Of a stretch of DNA of 64,000 nucleotides, positions 34,665-43,094 are shown piece after piece. Numbering within the stretch: the stretch's first letter is position 1; every line of letters begins with the position of its first letter. This stretch comes from Actinocatenispora sera. GTDB lineage: Bacteria > Actinomycetota > Actinomycetes > Mycobacteriales > Micromonosporaceae. The translations under genes were made by a program, and so were the position numbers. Where the stretch lies: contig NZ_AP023354.1 of NCBI RefSeq assembly GCF_018324685.1, positions 5,704,001-5,768,000 on the forward strand, written 5' to 3'. A model generated the notes under the pieces. It saw only the letters and a list, made by a program, of their open reading frames with translations. It did not search any database and was not told the DNA's origin.

Positions 34665-34987
34665 TCCTGACCCCCTGTGCGCCGCTCGGCTGCGGGTCGG
34701 CGGATCACCGACGCCATCGACACGGTCGGGCCCTCGCGGGGGCGGCCGCGCCTGCCGGAACTCGTACGAACATCACCGGTCTTGCGCTGCGCAACTAACC
34801 ATCGTGGTCGCGTTTCATAAGATTTCTACCATCTTGGTCGACCACTTCATATGGCGCAACGAACCGGAACGGGGGCAGGTGACGAGAATTCGGCCGTTCG
34901 CGTCACCCGGCCCGGTGACTGTCGCAATCGGCGCAGTTGATCGTTACGCGCCCGGCCGGGCTTCGGCGGACCGGCCGGGCGGTCCGG
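34665..34987. other. Divergent-free regulatory region between the XRE and phosphoesterase genes
   Basis: 323 bases between the XRE start (minus) and the stop of the metallophosphoesterase gene (also minus). The interval 34795-34860 is unusually AT-rich and holds the operator-like repeats; otherwise no gene with coding character was found. A short plus-strand frame starting inside the repeats (34804) lacks any recognisable feature. Confidence 0.6.
34798..34843. promoter_or_regulatory. Operator-like repeated palindromes upstream of the XRE regulator
   Basis: ACCATCGTGGT (34798-34808) and ACCATCTTGGT (34828-34838) are two nearly identical 11-base palindromes (ACCA-n3-TGGT) whose centres are 30 bases apart, about three helical turns. 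The second overlaps a perfect 8-base palindrome GGTCGACC (34836-34843). They sit 134 bases upstream of the XRE start codon in an AT-rich patch, which is the expected place for an autoregulatory operator. The binding protein is inferred, not shown. Confidence 0.6.
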
Positions 34988-35884
34988 CTATCGCGCGGCG
35001 GCCCGGTAGGGCAGCCGGGTGACCAGGCACGGGCCGCCGGCGAACAGCCCGCCGTCGACCGACAGGGCGCGGCCGTCGGCGTACAGCAGCGGCTCGGTGA
35101 CCTCGCTCGGATCGACGGCGAGGTGTTCCGGAATCGGGCTGTGTCCGTGCACGTACTGGTGGCCGCCGAGGGTGTCCAGCATCTCCGCCACCCGGGCCAC
35201 GCCGTCCTCGCCGCGGAAGTCGTGTCGCCGGGTCAGCTGCCGGAAGCACTCCCACCACCGCGGTGCGTCCCCGTCGACCAGCTCGGCGCGCAGCGCGGCG
35301 ACGATCTGCTCGACGCTGTCGCCGTAGTCCAGGTACGCCACCGTGTCGGAGTGCGCGAGCAGGAAGTCGTCGGCGCGCACCATCGCGGCCCGCTCGGTCA
35401 GCCACTCCGCCTCGTCGTCGGTCAGCGCGTCCAGGTCGCTGTCCCGGCCACCGTTGAGCTGCCAGGTGGTGCGGAAGCTGCGGGCACCCGCCGGCAGGTC
35501 GATCAGCTCGTCGCCGAACCGCCGGCTGCCCAGCAGCAGGATCTCGTGGTTGCCGAGCAACGTGTCGACCCGGCCGCCGACCGGCGCCGCCTCGCCGCCG
35601 AGCCGGCGCACCAGCCGGACCACCCCGATCCCGTCCGGGCCACGGTCGGTCAGGTCGCCCAGGAACCACAGCCGGGTGGTACCGCCGGACCAGTGTCCGT
35701 CGGCGTCGACCAGACCGTTGGCGGCGAGCGTGGCGAGCAGCGGCCCGTACTGGCCGTGCACGTCGCCCACCACGTACAGCGGGGACGGCGCGGCGCCCGG
35801 GGTCGCGGACTCGACCGGCACGAACCCGGCCGGCGCGGTCGACCCGGGCGCGGACGGTTCGGAACTGGAGATCGGCACGGGCAC
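34988..35884 (-). CDS. Metallophosphoesterase (Ser/Thr protein phosphatase-like)
   Basis: 298 residues. The calcineurin-type signature is complete: GDVHG (D41, H43), GDLTDRG (D77, D80), LLGNHE (N112, H113) and YVHGHSPI near the C-terminus. The first ~35 residues are a low-complexity tail. It matches bacterial metal-dependent phosphatases acting on phosphoproteins or nucleotides; substrate cannot be inferred. It reads toward the XRE gene region and appears to be transcribed alone. Confidence 0.88.
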   Translation of the reverse strand: MPVPISSSEPSAPGSTAPAGFVPVESATPGAAPSPLYVVGDVHGQYGPLLATLAANGLVDADGHWSGGTTRLWFLGDLTDRGPDGIGVVRLVRRLGGEAAPVGGRVDTLLGNHEILLLGSRRFGDELIDLPAGARSFRTTWQLNGGRDSDLDALTDDEAEWLTERAAMVRADDFLLAHSDTVAYLDYGDSVEQIVAALRAELVDGDAPRWWECFRQLTRRHDFRGEDGVARVAEMLDTLGGHQYVHGHSPIPEHLAVDPSEVTEPLLYADGRALSVDGGLFAGGPCLVTRLPYRAAAR

Positions 35885-36161
35885 ATGCTAGATGGCCCGA
35901 CGTCCGGGTGCGGCACCGTCCGAGTGGTTCGGTGTGCCGCCCGGCGCGCCGCAGTGGACATGTCGGCCGTGCCGGGGCGGACCGCCGGGTGATCGCGCCG
36001 GTGCGTACCCGGTCGTCGGGGTTGACGTCTTCGCCCGGTCGCGGTCCAATGGCGCGTGGTCGATACATCCGACCTCTTTCCGGCCCGGTCCCGCGTTGAT
36101 CCGCAAAACACGGCGGCTGACCGATTAGAGATCGGGTGAAACCACGGATCGGGAGGACTGC

Positions 36162-38489
36162 ATGGGACTGCCCAGAAGACACCTGCTGACCGCCGCCGCC
36201 GGTACCGGCGGTGCCCTCGCGCTCGGCGCCGCGGCGCCCGCCCTGGCCGCACCGGCCGGCACCGGCAAGACCGCCGCCGGCGGGTCGGAACCGGCCGCCC
36301 CGGTACCGGTACCGATCGCCGCGAAGTATGACAACAACGGCATCGGCACCGCGCCCGGCGACGCGAACATCGACGGCAGCGGGTACGGGTTCCCGGCCGG
36401 CCAGCTGCCGTCGGGCAGCGTGACCGTCGACGGCGTGCCGTACGAGTTTCCGGCCACGACCGCCGCCGGCGCACCGGACAACCTCGTCGCGGCCGGCCAG
36501 ACCATCGACCTGCCGCCCGGCCGGTACCTCGCCGCGTACCTGCTCGCCACCGCCACCTACGGCCCGGCCGGCGGCGACGCGACCGTGCACTACGACGACG
36601 GCAGTACCAGCACGGCACCGCTGTCCGCGCCGGACTGGTACGCCACCTCGGGCCAGCTCGCCACCACCGACCGGTACTCCCCCAGCGGGACCGACCACCA
36701 CCCGGTCTCGATCTTCCCGGTGTCGGTGTGGTGCGACCCGAACCGCACCGCGACCGGGCTGACCCTGCCGACCACCGCGCAGCCGGCCGCGGGCAGCGCC
36801 AGCCTGCACGTGTTCGCGCTGTCGATGCAGCCGGTGACCGCCGGCAGGGCCGTGGCGGTCCGGGCCGCCGCGTCCACCACGCTGTGGCTGGGCACCGGGC
36901 GCTCGCAGGTCGTCGCGGTCACCGTGGCCAACCTGGGCAGCGAGCCGGTCACCGCCGCGCACCAGCTGACGGTGCGGGTCGTCGCCGACGGCGTGCACAC
37001 CACCGCGCCGGCCCGCATCGCCCGGCTGCTGCCCGGCGAGCAGGCCCGGGTGCAGGTCGGCATCCGCTCGCCGGGCCTGCCGGCGGGGACGAAGGTCGAC
37101 GGCACCGTCGAGGTCACCGGGCAGGGCGTGTCCGCGCAGCGGGACGTGACGCTGACCGCCGGCATCCCGCGCTACCGCGGCACCGAGGCGTCGCTTTCCA
37201 CCCACCAGGCGCCCGACTGGTACGACGACGCCAAGTTCGGCATCTTCATCCACTGGGGCGTCTACTCGGTGCCCGCCTGGGCACCGGTCGGCAAGGAGTA
37301 CGCCGAGTGGTACTGGGCGCAGATGAACAACCCGGACGACCCCACCTACGCCCACCACGCACAGACCTGGGGCGAGGACTTCGCGTACGACGACTTCATC
37401 CCCCGGTTCACCGCGGCGGCGTTCGACCCGGTGGCGTGGGTACGGCTGTTCGAGCAGGCCGGCGCGCGCTACTTCGTGCTGACCGGAAAGCACCACGAGG
37501 GGTTCGCGCTGTTCGACTCGCACGTCTCGGACCGCACCGCGGTACGGATGGGGCCGCGCCGGGATCTCGTCCGGGAGCTGTTCGACGCCGCCCGGCGGCA
37601 CGCGCCGTCGCTGCACACCGGCGTCTACTACTCGCTGCCGGAGTGGTACAACCCGGCCGACCCGTGGCGCGGGCACGGTCCGCAGAATCCCTACACCGGG
37701 GCAGCGGAGCCCTACACCGGTGACCGGGGTGAGACCGACTACCTGCACCAGCTGCAGATCCCGCAGCTCAAGGAGCTGATCACCCGGTACCGGCCGGACG
37801 TGCTGTGGGGTGACATCGGCACGCCCGCAACGGATCCGTCGGTGGTGGCGCTGCACTTCAACCAGGCGCTGGAGTCCGGCCGGCAGGTCACGGTGAACAA
37901 CCGGATGGGGCTGTCGACCAGCGACTTCAGCACTCCGGAGTACGCGTCGTCGTTCGCGCTGTCGACGGCGAAGTTCGAGGCGTGCCGGGGCATCGACCCG
38001 TTCTCGTTCGGCTACAACGCGGCGACCCCGGACGACGCGTACGCGACCGCCGAAGAGCTGGTCGGCCAGCTCGTCGACGTGGTCAGCAAGAACGGCAACC
38101 TGCTGCTGGACATCGGCCCGCGGGCGGACGGCACCATCCCGGAGATCATGGCCACCCGGCTGCGCGAGATGGGCTCCTGGCTGGATGTCAACGGCGAGGC
38201 CGTCTACGGCACCACCTACTGGGACAAGGGCGCCGCCGAGGGCGACCTGCGGTTCACCGTCGCCGGCGACCGGGCGTTCTACGTCAGTTCGCTGGTACGG
38301 CCCGGCTCCCAGCTGGTGGTGCACGCGCCGGTGCCGGTCACCACCGGCGACCGGGTGCACCTGCTCGGGTACCGGCCGGAGCTGTCCTGGCACCACCGCG
38401 ACGACGGCGCCCTGGTCGTCGACGTGCCGTCCGCCGCGGCCGACGCCGGCCGGTACGTGTGGACGTTCCGCATCTCCTGGCCGGGCTGA
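36162..38489 (+). CDS. Secreted alpha-L-fucosidase (GH29)
   Basis: 775 residues. The N-terminus MGLPRRHLLTAAAGTGGALA ends in ALAAPA, a Tat signal peptide. A ~300-residue N-terminal region has two beta-rich parts, the second resembling a NEW3-type domain (VVAVTVANLGSEPVTAAHQL). The GH29 catalytic domain starts around residue 346 (DWYDDAKFGIFIHWGVYSVPAW) and has the nucleophile candidate D551 in LWGDIG and the sugar-pocket segment GKHHEGFALFDS. Start has GGGAGG upstream. It should release alpha-L-fucose from polymers or glycans outside the cell. It stands alone, without uptake genes. Confidence 0.9.
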   Translation: MGLPRRHLLTAAAGTGGALALGAAAPALAAPAGTGKTAAGGSEPAAPVPVPIAAKYDNNGIGTAPGDANIDGSGYGFPAGQLPSGSVTVDGVPYEFPATTAAGAPDNLVAAGQTIDLPPGRYLAAYLLATATYGPAGGDATVHYDDGSTSTAPLSAPDWYATSGQLATTDRYSPSGTDHHPVSIFPVSVWCDPNRTATGLTLPTTAQPAAGSASLHVFALSMQPVTAGRAVAVRAAASTTLWLGTGRSQVVAVTVANLGSEPVTAAHQLTVRVVADGVHTTAPARIARLLPGEQARVQVGIRSPGLPAGTKVDGTVEVTGQGVSAQRDVTLTAGIPRYRGTEASLSTHQAPDWYDDAKFGIFIHWGVYSVPAWAPVGKEYAEWYWAQMNNPDDPTYAHHAQTWGEDFAYDDFIPRFTAAAFDPVAWVRLFEQAGARYFVLTGKHHEGFALFDSHVSDRTAVRMGPRRDLVRELFDAARRHAPSLHTGVYYSLPEWYNPADPWRGHGPQNPYTGAAEPYTGDRGETDYLHQLQIPQLKELITRYRPDVLWGDIGTPATDPSVVALHFNQALESGRQVTVNNRMGLSTSDFSTPEYASSFALSTAKFEACRGIDPFSFGYNAATPDDAYATAEELVGQLVDVVSKNGNLLLDIGPRADGTIPEIMATRLREMGSWLDVNGEAVYGTTYWDKGAAEGDLRFTVAGDRAFYVSSLVRPGSQLVVHAPVPVTTGDRVHLLGYRPELSWHHRDDGALVVDVPSAAADAGRYVWTFRISWPG

Positions 38490-38514
38490 CCGGCCCGGCG
38501 GTACCGAGGCCGTC

Positions 38515-38551
38515 GGCTACACCCCCGGGGAGTACCACCGGGGATGTAGCC
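38515..38551. promoter_or_regulatory. Inverted repeat between the fucosidase and methyltransferase genes
   Basis: Arms at 38515-38528 and 38538-38551 pair with a single mismatch around a 9-base loop. It could be the fucosidase terminator (no T-run follows) or a regulator site upstream of the methyltransferase. The right part of its left arm (ACACCCCCGGG) recurs at 38609-38619, directly ahead of the methyltransferase start. Confidence 0.5.
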
Positions 38552-38627
38552 GGCGATGCGCCCGTGGCACGATGTCCGGCCCGGGGTGCCGGTGCGATGC
38601 TGGCGAAAACACCCCCGGGAGGTATTC

Positions 38628-39479
38628 ATGGCGCAGCCCGCCAACACCGATCAGGCGCAGGCGTGGAACGGCTACGAAGGCCGGCACTGGGCCCGGCACC
38701 AGGACCGGTACGACGCGTTGAACGCCGAGCTGAACGGGCCGCTGTTCGCCGCCGCCGGCATCACCGCGGGCGACCGGGTGCTCGACGTCGGCTGCGGCAA
38801 CGGCGCGACCACCCGGCTCGCCGCCCGCGCCGCCCGGCCGGGACGGGTGCTCGGGATCGACCTGTCCGGGCCGATGCTCGCCACGGCCCGGGCGAGCACC
38901 ACCGCCGAGCGGCTCGACAACATCGACTACGTGCAGGGCGACGCCCAGATCTACGACCTCGGCGCCGCCGGCTTCGACGTCGCGATCAGCCGGGCCGGGG
39001 TGATGTTCTTCGCCGACCAGCGGGCCGCGTTCGGCAACATCGGCCGCGCGTTGCGCCCCGGCGGGCGGCTCGCGTTCGTCTCGCTCGGCGCGCCGAACGC
39101 CGACGACGAGATGTGGCAGCTGTTCGGCACCGTGCGGGCGCACGGCACGGCGACGCCGGACACCGGCCCGCAGCCGGACTCCCTCGCCGACCCGGCGCAC
39201 ATCGCCGCGGTACTGAGCGACGCCGGGTTCACCGACATCGCCGTCGAGCCGGCCCGGGTACCGCTGCGGTGGGGGCACGACGCGGCCGACGCGACCGAAT
39301 TCCTGCTCGGCTGGGGCCCCGTACGGCACTGGCTGCGCGACGCCGCTCCGGCCGCCCTCGACGCCGCCCGTACCGACCTGCACGCCGCGCTGGCCCGGCA
39401 CGAAGGCCCGGACGGCGTGCACACCTGGTCGACCTGCCTGGTCACCAGCGCCCGGCGCCGGGAGTCCGACACCCGCTGA
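38628..39479 (+). CDS. SAM-dependent methyltransferase
   Basis: 283 residues from an ATG with CGGGAGG upstream. Class I methyltransferase: motif I RVLDVGCGNGATTRLAARAA, motif II VLGIDLSGPMLA, motif III DYVQGDAQIYDL and motif IV FDVAISRAGVMFFAD, then ALRPGGRLAFVS. This is a ubiE/MenG-like small-molecule methyltransferase; substrate unknown. Convergent with the endonuclease V gene, the two ends separated by 69 bases containing a 35-base tandem duplication. Confidence 0.88.
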   Translation: MAQPANTDQAQAWNGYEGRHWARHQDRYDALNAELNGPLFAAAGITAGDRVLDVGCGNGATTRLAARAARPGRVLGIDLSGPMLATARASTTAERLDNIDYVQGDAQIYDLGAAGFDVAISRAGVMFFADQRAAFGNIGRALRPGGRLAFVSLGAPNADDEMWQLFGTVRAHGTATPDTGPQPDSLADPAHIAAVLSDAGFTDIAVEPARVPLRWGHDAADATEFLLGWGPVRHWLRDAAPAALDAARTDLHAALARHEGPDGVHTWSTCLVTSARRRESDTR

Positions 39480-39484
39480 CCACC

Positions 39485-39554
39485 GCCATCGTCGGCCCGG
39501 CGTCCCACGGCGGTCAGCAGCCATCGTCGGCCCGGCGGGCCGCGGCGGTCAGCC
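39485..39554. repeat. 35-bp tandem duplication spanning the endonuclease V stop codon
   Basis: Two adjacent 35-base units (39485-39519, 39520-39554) agree at 31 positions. The unit at 39520-39554 contains the true stop of the minus-strand gene (39549-39551) and the outer copy repeats it at 39514-39516. Confidence 0.93.
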
Positions 39555-40223
39555 GCCGGCGGCGAGGGCGTCGCGGCTGAGCCGGTCGGCGCGGCGGGTG
39601 GTTTCCGGCAGCCGGTACCGCGGGGTCAGCCGCAGCGCCAGCGCGCACGCCGCGTCGAGGTCGAGCCGGTGACCGACCGAGACGTACACCGGCTTGACGC
39701 CGTCGCGGGTGCGCAGCGCACGCCCGACCACCTCGCCGTCGGCCACCAGCGCCGAGCCGTCGCCGCGGCGCGGGCCGGGCTGCTCGTACCGGCCGGACAG
39801 CGGGGTCTTGGCGATGCCGACCGCCGGCCGGTCCAGCAGTACGCCCAGGTGGCAGGCGAGGCCGAACCGGCGCGGGTGCGCCAGCCCGTGTCCGTCGCAC
39901 ACCAGCACGTCGGGCACCGTGGCCAGGGCCGCGAGCGCCGCCAGCAGCGCCGGCAGCTCGCGGAACGCGAACAACCCCGGTACGTAGTCGAACGCGGCGA
40001 CACCGACCGCGGTGGCCTGGTCGACCGGGGCGAGCGTGTCCGCGTCCAGCACCACGACCGCGGCGGCCAGCCGGTCGTCGGCACCGTACGCGACGTCCAG
40101 GCCGGCCACCGTGCGCAGCGGCGCCGGCAGCGAACCGGCAGTGCGCACCAGTGGCCGCAGCCGGTCCTGTTCGGCCCGGGCCTGCGCGGCGGTGGCCGGC
40201 CGGTCGAACTCGGGTACCCGCAC
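39549..40223 (-). CDS. nfi: Endonuclease V (deoxyinosine 3'-endonuclease)
   Basis: 224 residues. Family motifs are complete: TVAGLDVAYG (metal Asp), AAAVVVLDADT, YVPGLFAFRELP, VLVCDGHGLAHPRRFGLA, GIAKTPLSGRY and KPVYVSVGHRLDL. The enzyme nicks DNA one nucleotide 3' of hypoxanthine, starting repair of deaminated adenine. The GTG at 40223 has only a weak ribosome site. It follows the ABC permease gene by 185 bases in the same direction but is probably a separate unit. Confidence 0.9.
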   Translation of the reverse strand: MRVPEFDRPATAAQARAEQDRLRPLVRTAGSLPAPLRTVAGLDVAYGADDRLAAAVVVLDADTLAPVDQATAVGVAAFDYVPGLFAFRELPALLAALAALATVPDVLVCDGHGLAHPRRFGLACHLGVLLDRPAVGIAKTPLSGRYEQPGPRRGDGSALVADGEVVGRALRTRDGVKPVYVSVGHRLDLDAACALALRLTPRYRLPETTRRADRLSRDALAAGG

Positions 40224-40408
40224 CCGGCAACGGTAACGGGCGGTGCTCCGCCGCCCGCCTGCCCCCACCGCACGGCCCGGCGGAGTCACACCGCCCGGCC
40301 GAACCACACCGCCCGGCGGCCCGCACCGCCATACCGCCCGGCCGGCCCGCACCGCTCGGGATCGCGCCGCCTGCACCCCGGTCCGCGCACCGCATGGCGG
40401 TGCGTCGC

Positions 40409-41425
40409 TCACTCGCTGCTGCGTTCGCCACCCACCAGCCGGGACAGGGCGAGGGCGACCAGAATGACCGCGCCGTCCACCGCGTCGATCCAGTAGCTCT
40501 GCACCTGGGCGAGTGCGAGCAGGTTCTGCACCAGTCCGAGCAGTACCACACCCGTTGCGGCGCCGAGCATGTTGCCGCGCCCGCCGTTGAGGCTGACGCC
40601 GCCGATGACCGCCGCGGCGAACACCGTGAAGATCAGGTTCGTGCCCTGGTTGGCGGTGACCGCGACGACCCGGCCGGCCTCCATCAGCCCGCCGAGCGCG
40701 GCGAGGCCGCCGCCGACGATGAACACCCCGATGCGGATCCGGTCCACCTTGATGCCGGCCGCGCGGGCCGCCTCCCGGTTGCCGCCGATCGCGTACAGCG
40801 ACCGGCCGGTCCGGGTGTACCGCAGGTAGAGCCCGGCGACCACGAAGATCACCGCGGCCACCCACACCGAGATCGGGATGTCGGCGAAGTAGAACGAGCC
40901 GAGCGCGATGAACGACTTCGGCAGGCTGCCGACGGTGTGTCCGGACACGATGCCGGTCTGCACCCCGGCGAGCAGGATGTACATCGCGAGCGTCAGGATG
41001 AACCCGTTGATCTTCGCCTTGACGATCATCGCGCCGTTGAACAGTCCGATCAGCCCGCCGACGATCAGCCCGGCGAGCAGCCCGAGCAGCGGGTTGATCT
41101 CGATGCCCAGCCCGGACGAGGCGGCCGGCGCCACCAGCCACGCCGCCACCATCGCCGACAGCCCGTAGTTGGACTGCAACGACAGGTCCATGCTGCCGGC
41201 GATCAGGATCAGCGTCTCGGCGACGACCACCACGCCGAGCGCGGAGATCTGCTGGCCGACGTTGGCGAGGTTGGTCAGGGTCAGGAACGAGTCGCTGACG
41301 AACGCGCCGACCACGCACAGGATCACGATCACCGGGATCAGCGCGAACTGCTGGATCAGGTTGACCGCGGCACCGCGCCGGGCGCCCGCGGCCACCAGCG
41401 CCGGCTCGACAGTCGTGTCGCTCAT
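40409..41425 (-). CDS. Sugar-type ABC transporter permease (RbsC-like)
   Basis: 338 residues, about ten membrane helices. The signature LYAIGGNREAARAAGIKVDRIRI is the EAA-like cytoplasmic loop of ribose/xylose-type permeases, and GFVLTLAMY-like FILTLAMYILLAGVQ and IGGVSLNGGRGNMLGA are also typical. The ATG at 41425 has GGAGGAGG upstream. It is the last gene of a LacI / binding protein / double ATPase / permease cluster; the sugar is unknown. Confidence 0.9.
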   Translation of the reverse strand: MSDTTVEPALVAAGARRGAAVNLIQQFALIPVIVILCVVGAFVSDSFLTLTNLANVGQQISALGVVVVAETLILIAGSMDLSLQSNYGLSAMVAAWLVAPAASSGLGIEINPLLGLLAGLIVGGLIGLFNGAMIVKAKINGFILTLAMYILLAGVQTGIVSGHTVGSLPKSFIALGSFYFADIPISVWVAAVIFVVAGLYLRYTRTGRSLYAIGGNREAARAAGIKVDRIRIGVFIVGGGLAALGGLMEAGRVVAVTANQGTNLIFTVFAAAVIGGVSLNGGRGNMLGAATGVVLLGLVQNLLALAQVQSYWIDAVDGAVILVALALSRLVGGERSSE

Positions 41426-41501
41426 CGTCGTTCCTCCTCCGTCGGAACGACGATGAGGCACCAAGGCACCCGATGCCCATGATTCGCTCGCTGGCGCTCG
41501 C

Positions 41502-43094
41502 TCATTGCTGCGCTTCTCCCTCGGTACCGGCCTGCCTGCCGTCCTGCTTGTCCACAGTGGACGATGTAGCCGCGCCGGCCAGCCCCTCGGCCGCGGCGAT
41601 CAGCCGCTCCCGGTCCCAGGGCGGTTCGGTGAACTCGGCGAACACGCTGCCGCGGACCAGCACCACGATCCGGTTCGCGATCGCCAGATCGGCCAGGTCG
41701 TCGGAGACCAGCAGTACGCCGGCGCCACCGTCCCGGGCCTGCTCCAGCGCGCCGAGCAGCGACCGCTTCGACGCGACGTCGACGCCCTGGGTCGGCGCGA
41801 CCGCCACGACCACCTTCGGCTCGCGCGCCAGCGCCCGCGCCACGACCACCTTCTGCTGGTTGCCGCCGGACAGCTCGCCGACCGGCTGTGCGGTACCGGC
41901 GGAGACCACGTCGAGCCGGCCGGCCAGAGTGCGGGCGGCGGACCGGTGCCGGGCCGGGGCGAGCACCCCGTACCGGGTCAGCCGGTCGTTGATCGTCATG
42001 GTGATGTTGTCGGCCACCCCGAGCAGCGGCACGTAGCCGCGGTCGTGCCGGTCCTCCGGCACGTAGCCCACGCCGCGGTGCAGCGCCACGTCCGGCCGGC
42101 CCGGCGGTACCACCCGGCCGTCCAGCAGGATCTGGCCGCTGAGCGCCTTCACCAGGCCGGCGACCGCATCGGCCAGCGTGGTGGTACCCGAGCCGGCCAG
42201 GCCGAGCAGCCCGACGCACTCGCCGGGTCGCACGTCCAGGCTCACCCCGGTGACGCTGCCCCGGCCGTCGACCGCGGTCAGCTCCCGCACGCTCAGTACC
42301 GGTTCGGCGGTGGTGTCGCCGGTCGGTGCGGCGTCGATCGTGGTGGCGTGCACGCCGGCCGCGTCGGCGGCGCCGACCATCGCGGCCACCAGCTCGTCCT
42401 GGCCGATCTCACCGACCGGCGCGGTCCGCACGTGCCGGCCGTCGCGCAGCACGGTGACCTCGTCGCAGATCTCGTACACCTCCTCCAGGTGATGGGAGAT
42501 GTAGAGGATGCCGACGCCGGCCGACAGCAGCGGCCGGATCCGGTCGAACAGCCGGCTCACCGCCGCCCGCTCCAGCGCCGCGGTCGGCTCGTCCAGGATC
42601 AGGCACCGGGTACCGGCCGACAGCGCGCGGGCGATCTCCACGATCTGCCGCTGCTCCACCGAGATCGCGCCGGCCAGCGCGGTCACGTCGAGCTCGACAC
42701 CCCAGTCGGCCAGCACCCGCGCCGCCTCGGTACGCATCGCGGCCGGGCTGATGAGGCCCCACCGGCGGCGCGGCTGCCGGTTGAGGAACATGTTCTCGGC
42801 CACCGTCAGCGTCGGCACCAGCATCGAGTGCTGGTACACGCAGGCCACCTTGCGGCGCCACGCCGCCGGGTCGCCGACCGGCGGGGCCGGCTCGCCGTAC
42901 AGCCGGACGTGGCCGGCGTCCGGGCGGCGCAGCCCGGTCAGGATCGACACGATCGTCGACTTCCCGGCACCGTTGCGGCCCACCAGTCCCAGGCACCTGC
43001 CCGGTTCGATGGCCAGACTGACGTCGTCGAGGGCGCGGGTGCGACCGAAGGTCTGGGACAGGCCCGCGGCCTCGATGACGGCGGTCGAGGTCAC
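41502..43094 (-). CDS. Sugar-type ABC transporter ATP-binding protein (two ATPase domains)
   Basis: 530 residues, GTG start overlapping the stop of the binding protein gene (GTGA). Domain 1 has a normal Walker A (GRNGAGKST) but the signature reads ISVEQRQ, and Walker B is LILDEPTAAL. Domain 2 has a degenerate Walker A (GLAGSGTTT, no Lys), a canonical LSGGNQQK signature and an altered Walker B (VAVAPTQGVDV, no Asp-Glu). Such unequal domains occur in RbsA-type and nucleoside-type importers, so only one full ATP site is expected. It powers the RbsC-like permease encoded downstream. Confidence 0.9.
   Translation of the reverse strand: MTSTAVIEAAGLSQTFGRTRALDDVSLAIEPGRCLGLVGRNGAGKSTIVSILTGLRRPDAGHVRLYGEPAPPVGDPAAWRRKVACVYQHSMLVPTLTVAENMFLNRQPRRRWGLISPAAMRTEAARVLADWGVELDVTALAGAISVEQRQIVEIARALSAGTRCLILDEPTAALERAAVSRLFDRIRPLLSAGVGILYISHHLEEVYEICDEVTVLRDGRHVRTAPVGEIGQDELVAAMVGAADAAGVHATTIDAAPTGDTTAEPVLSVRELTAVDGRGSVTGVSLDVRPGECVGLLGLAGSGTTTLADAVAGLVKALSGQILLDGRVVPPGRPDVALHRGVGYVPEDRHDRGYVPLLGVADNITMTINDRLTRYGVLAPARHRSAARTLAGRLDVVSAGTAQPVGELSGGNQQKVVVARALAREPKVVVAVAPTQGVDVASKRSLLGALEQARDGGAGVLLVSDDLADLAIANRIVVLVRGSVFAEFTEPPWDRERLIAAAEGLAGAATSSTVDKQDGRQAGTEGEAQQ

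Noticed and set aside
34804-35022. Plus-strand 72-codon frame beginning within the XRE operator region
   Set aside because: Its start codon lies inside a likely operator, the first half overlaps AT-rich regulatory DNA, and the C-terminal half is the shadow of the phosphoesterase gene end.
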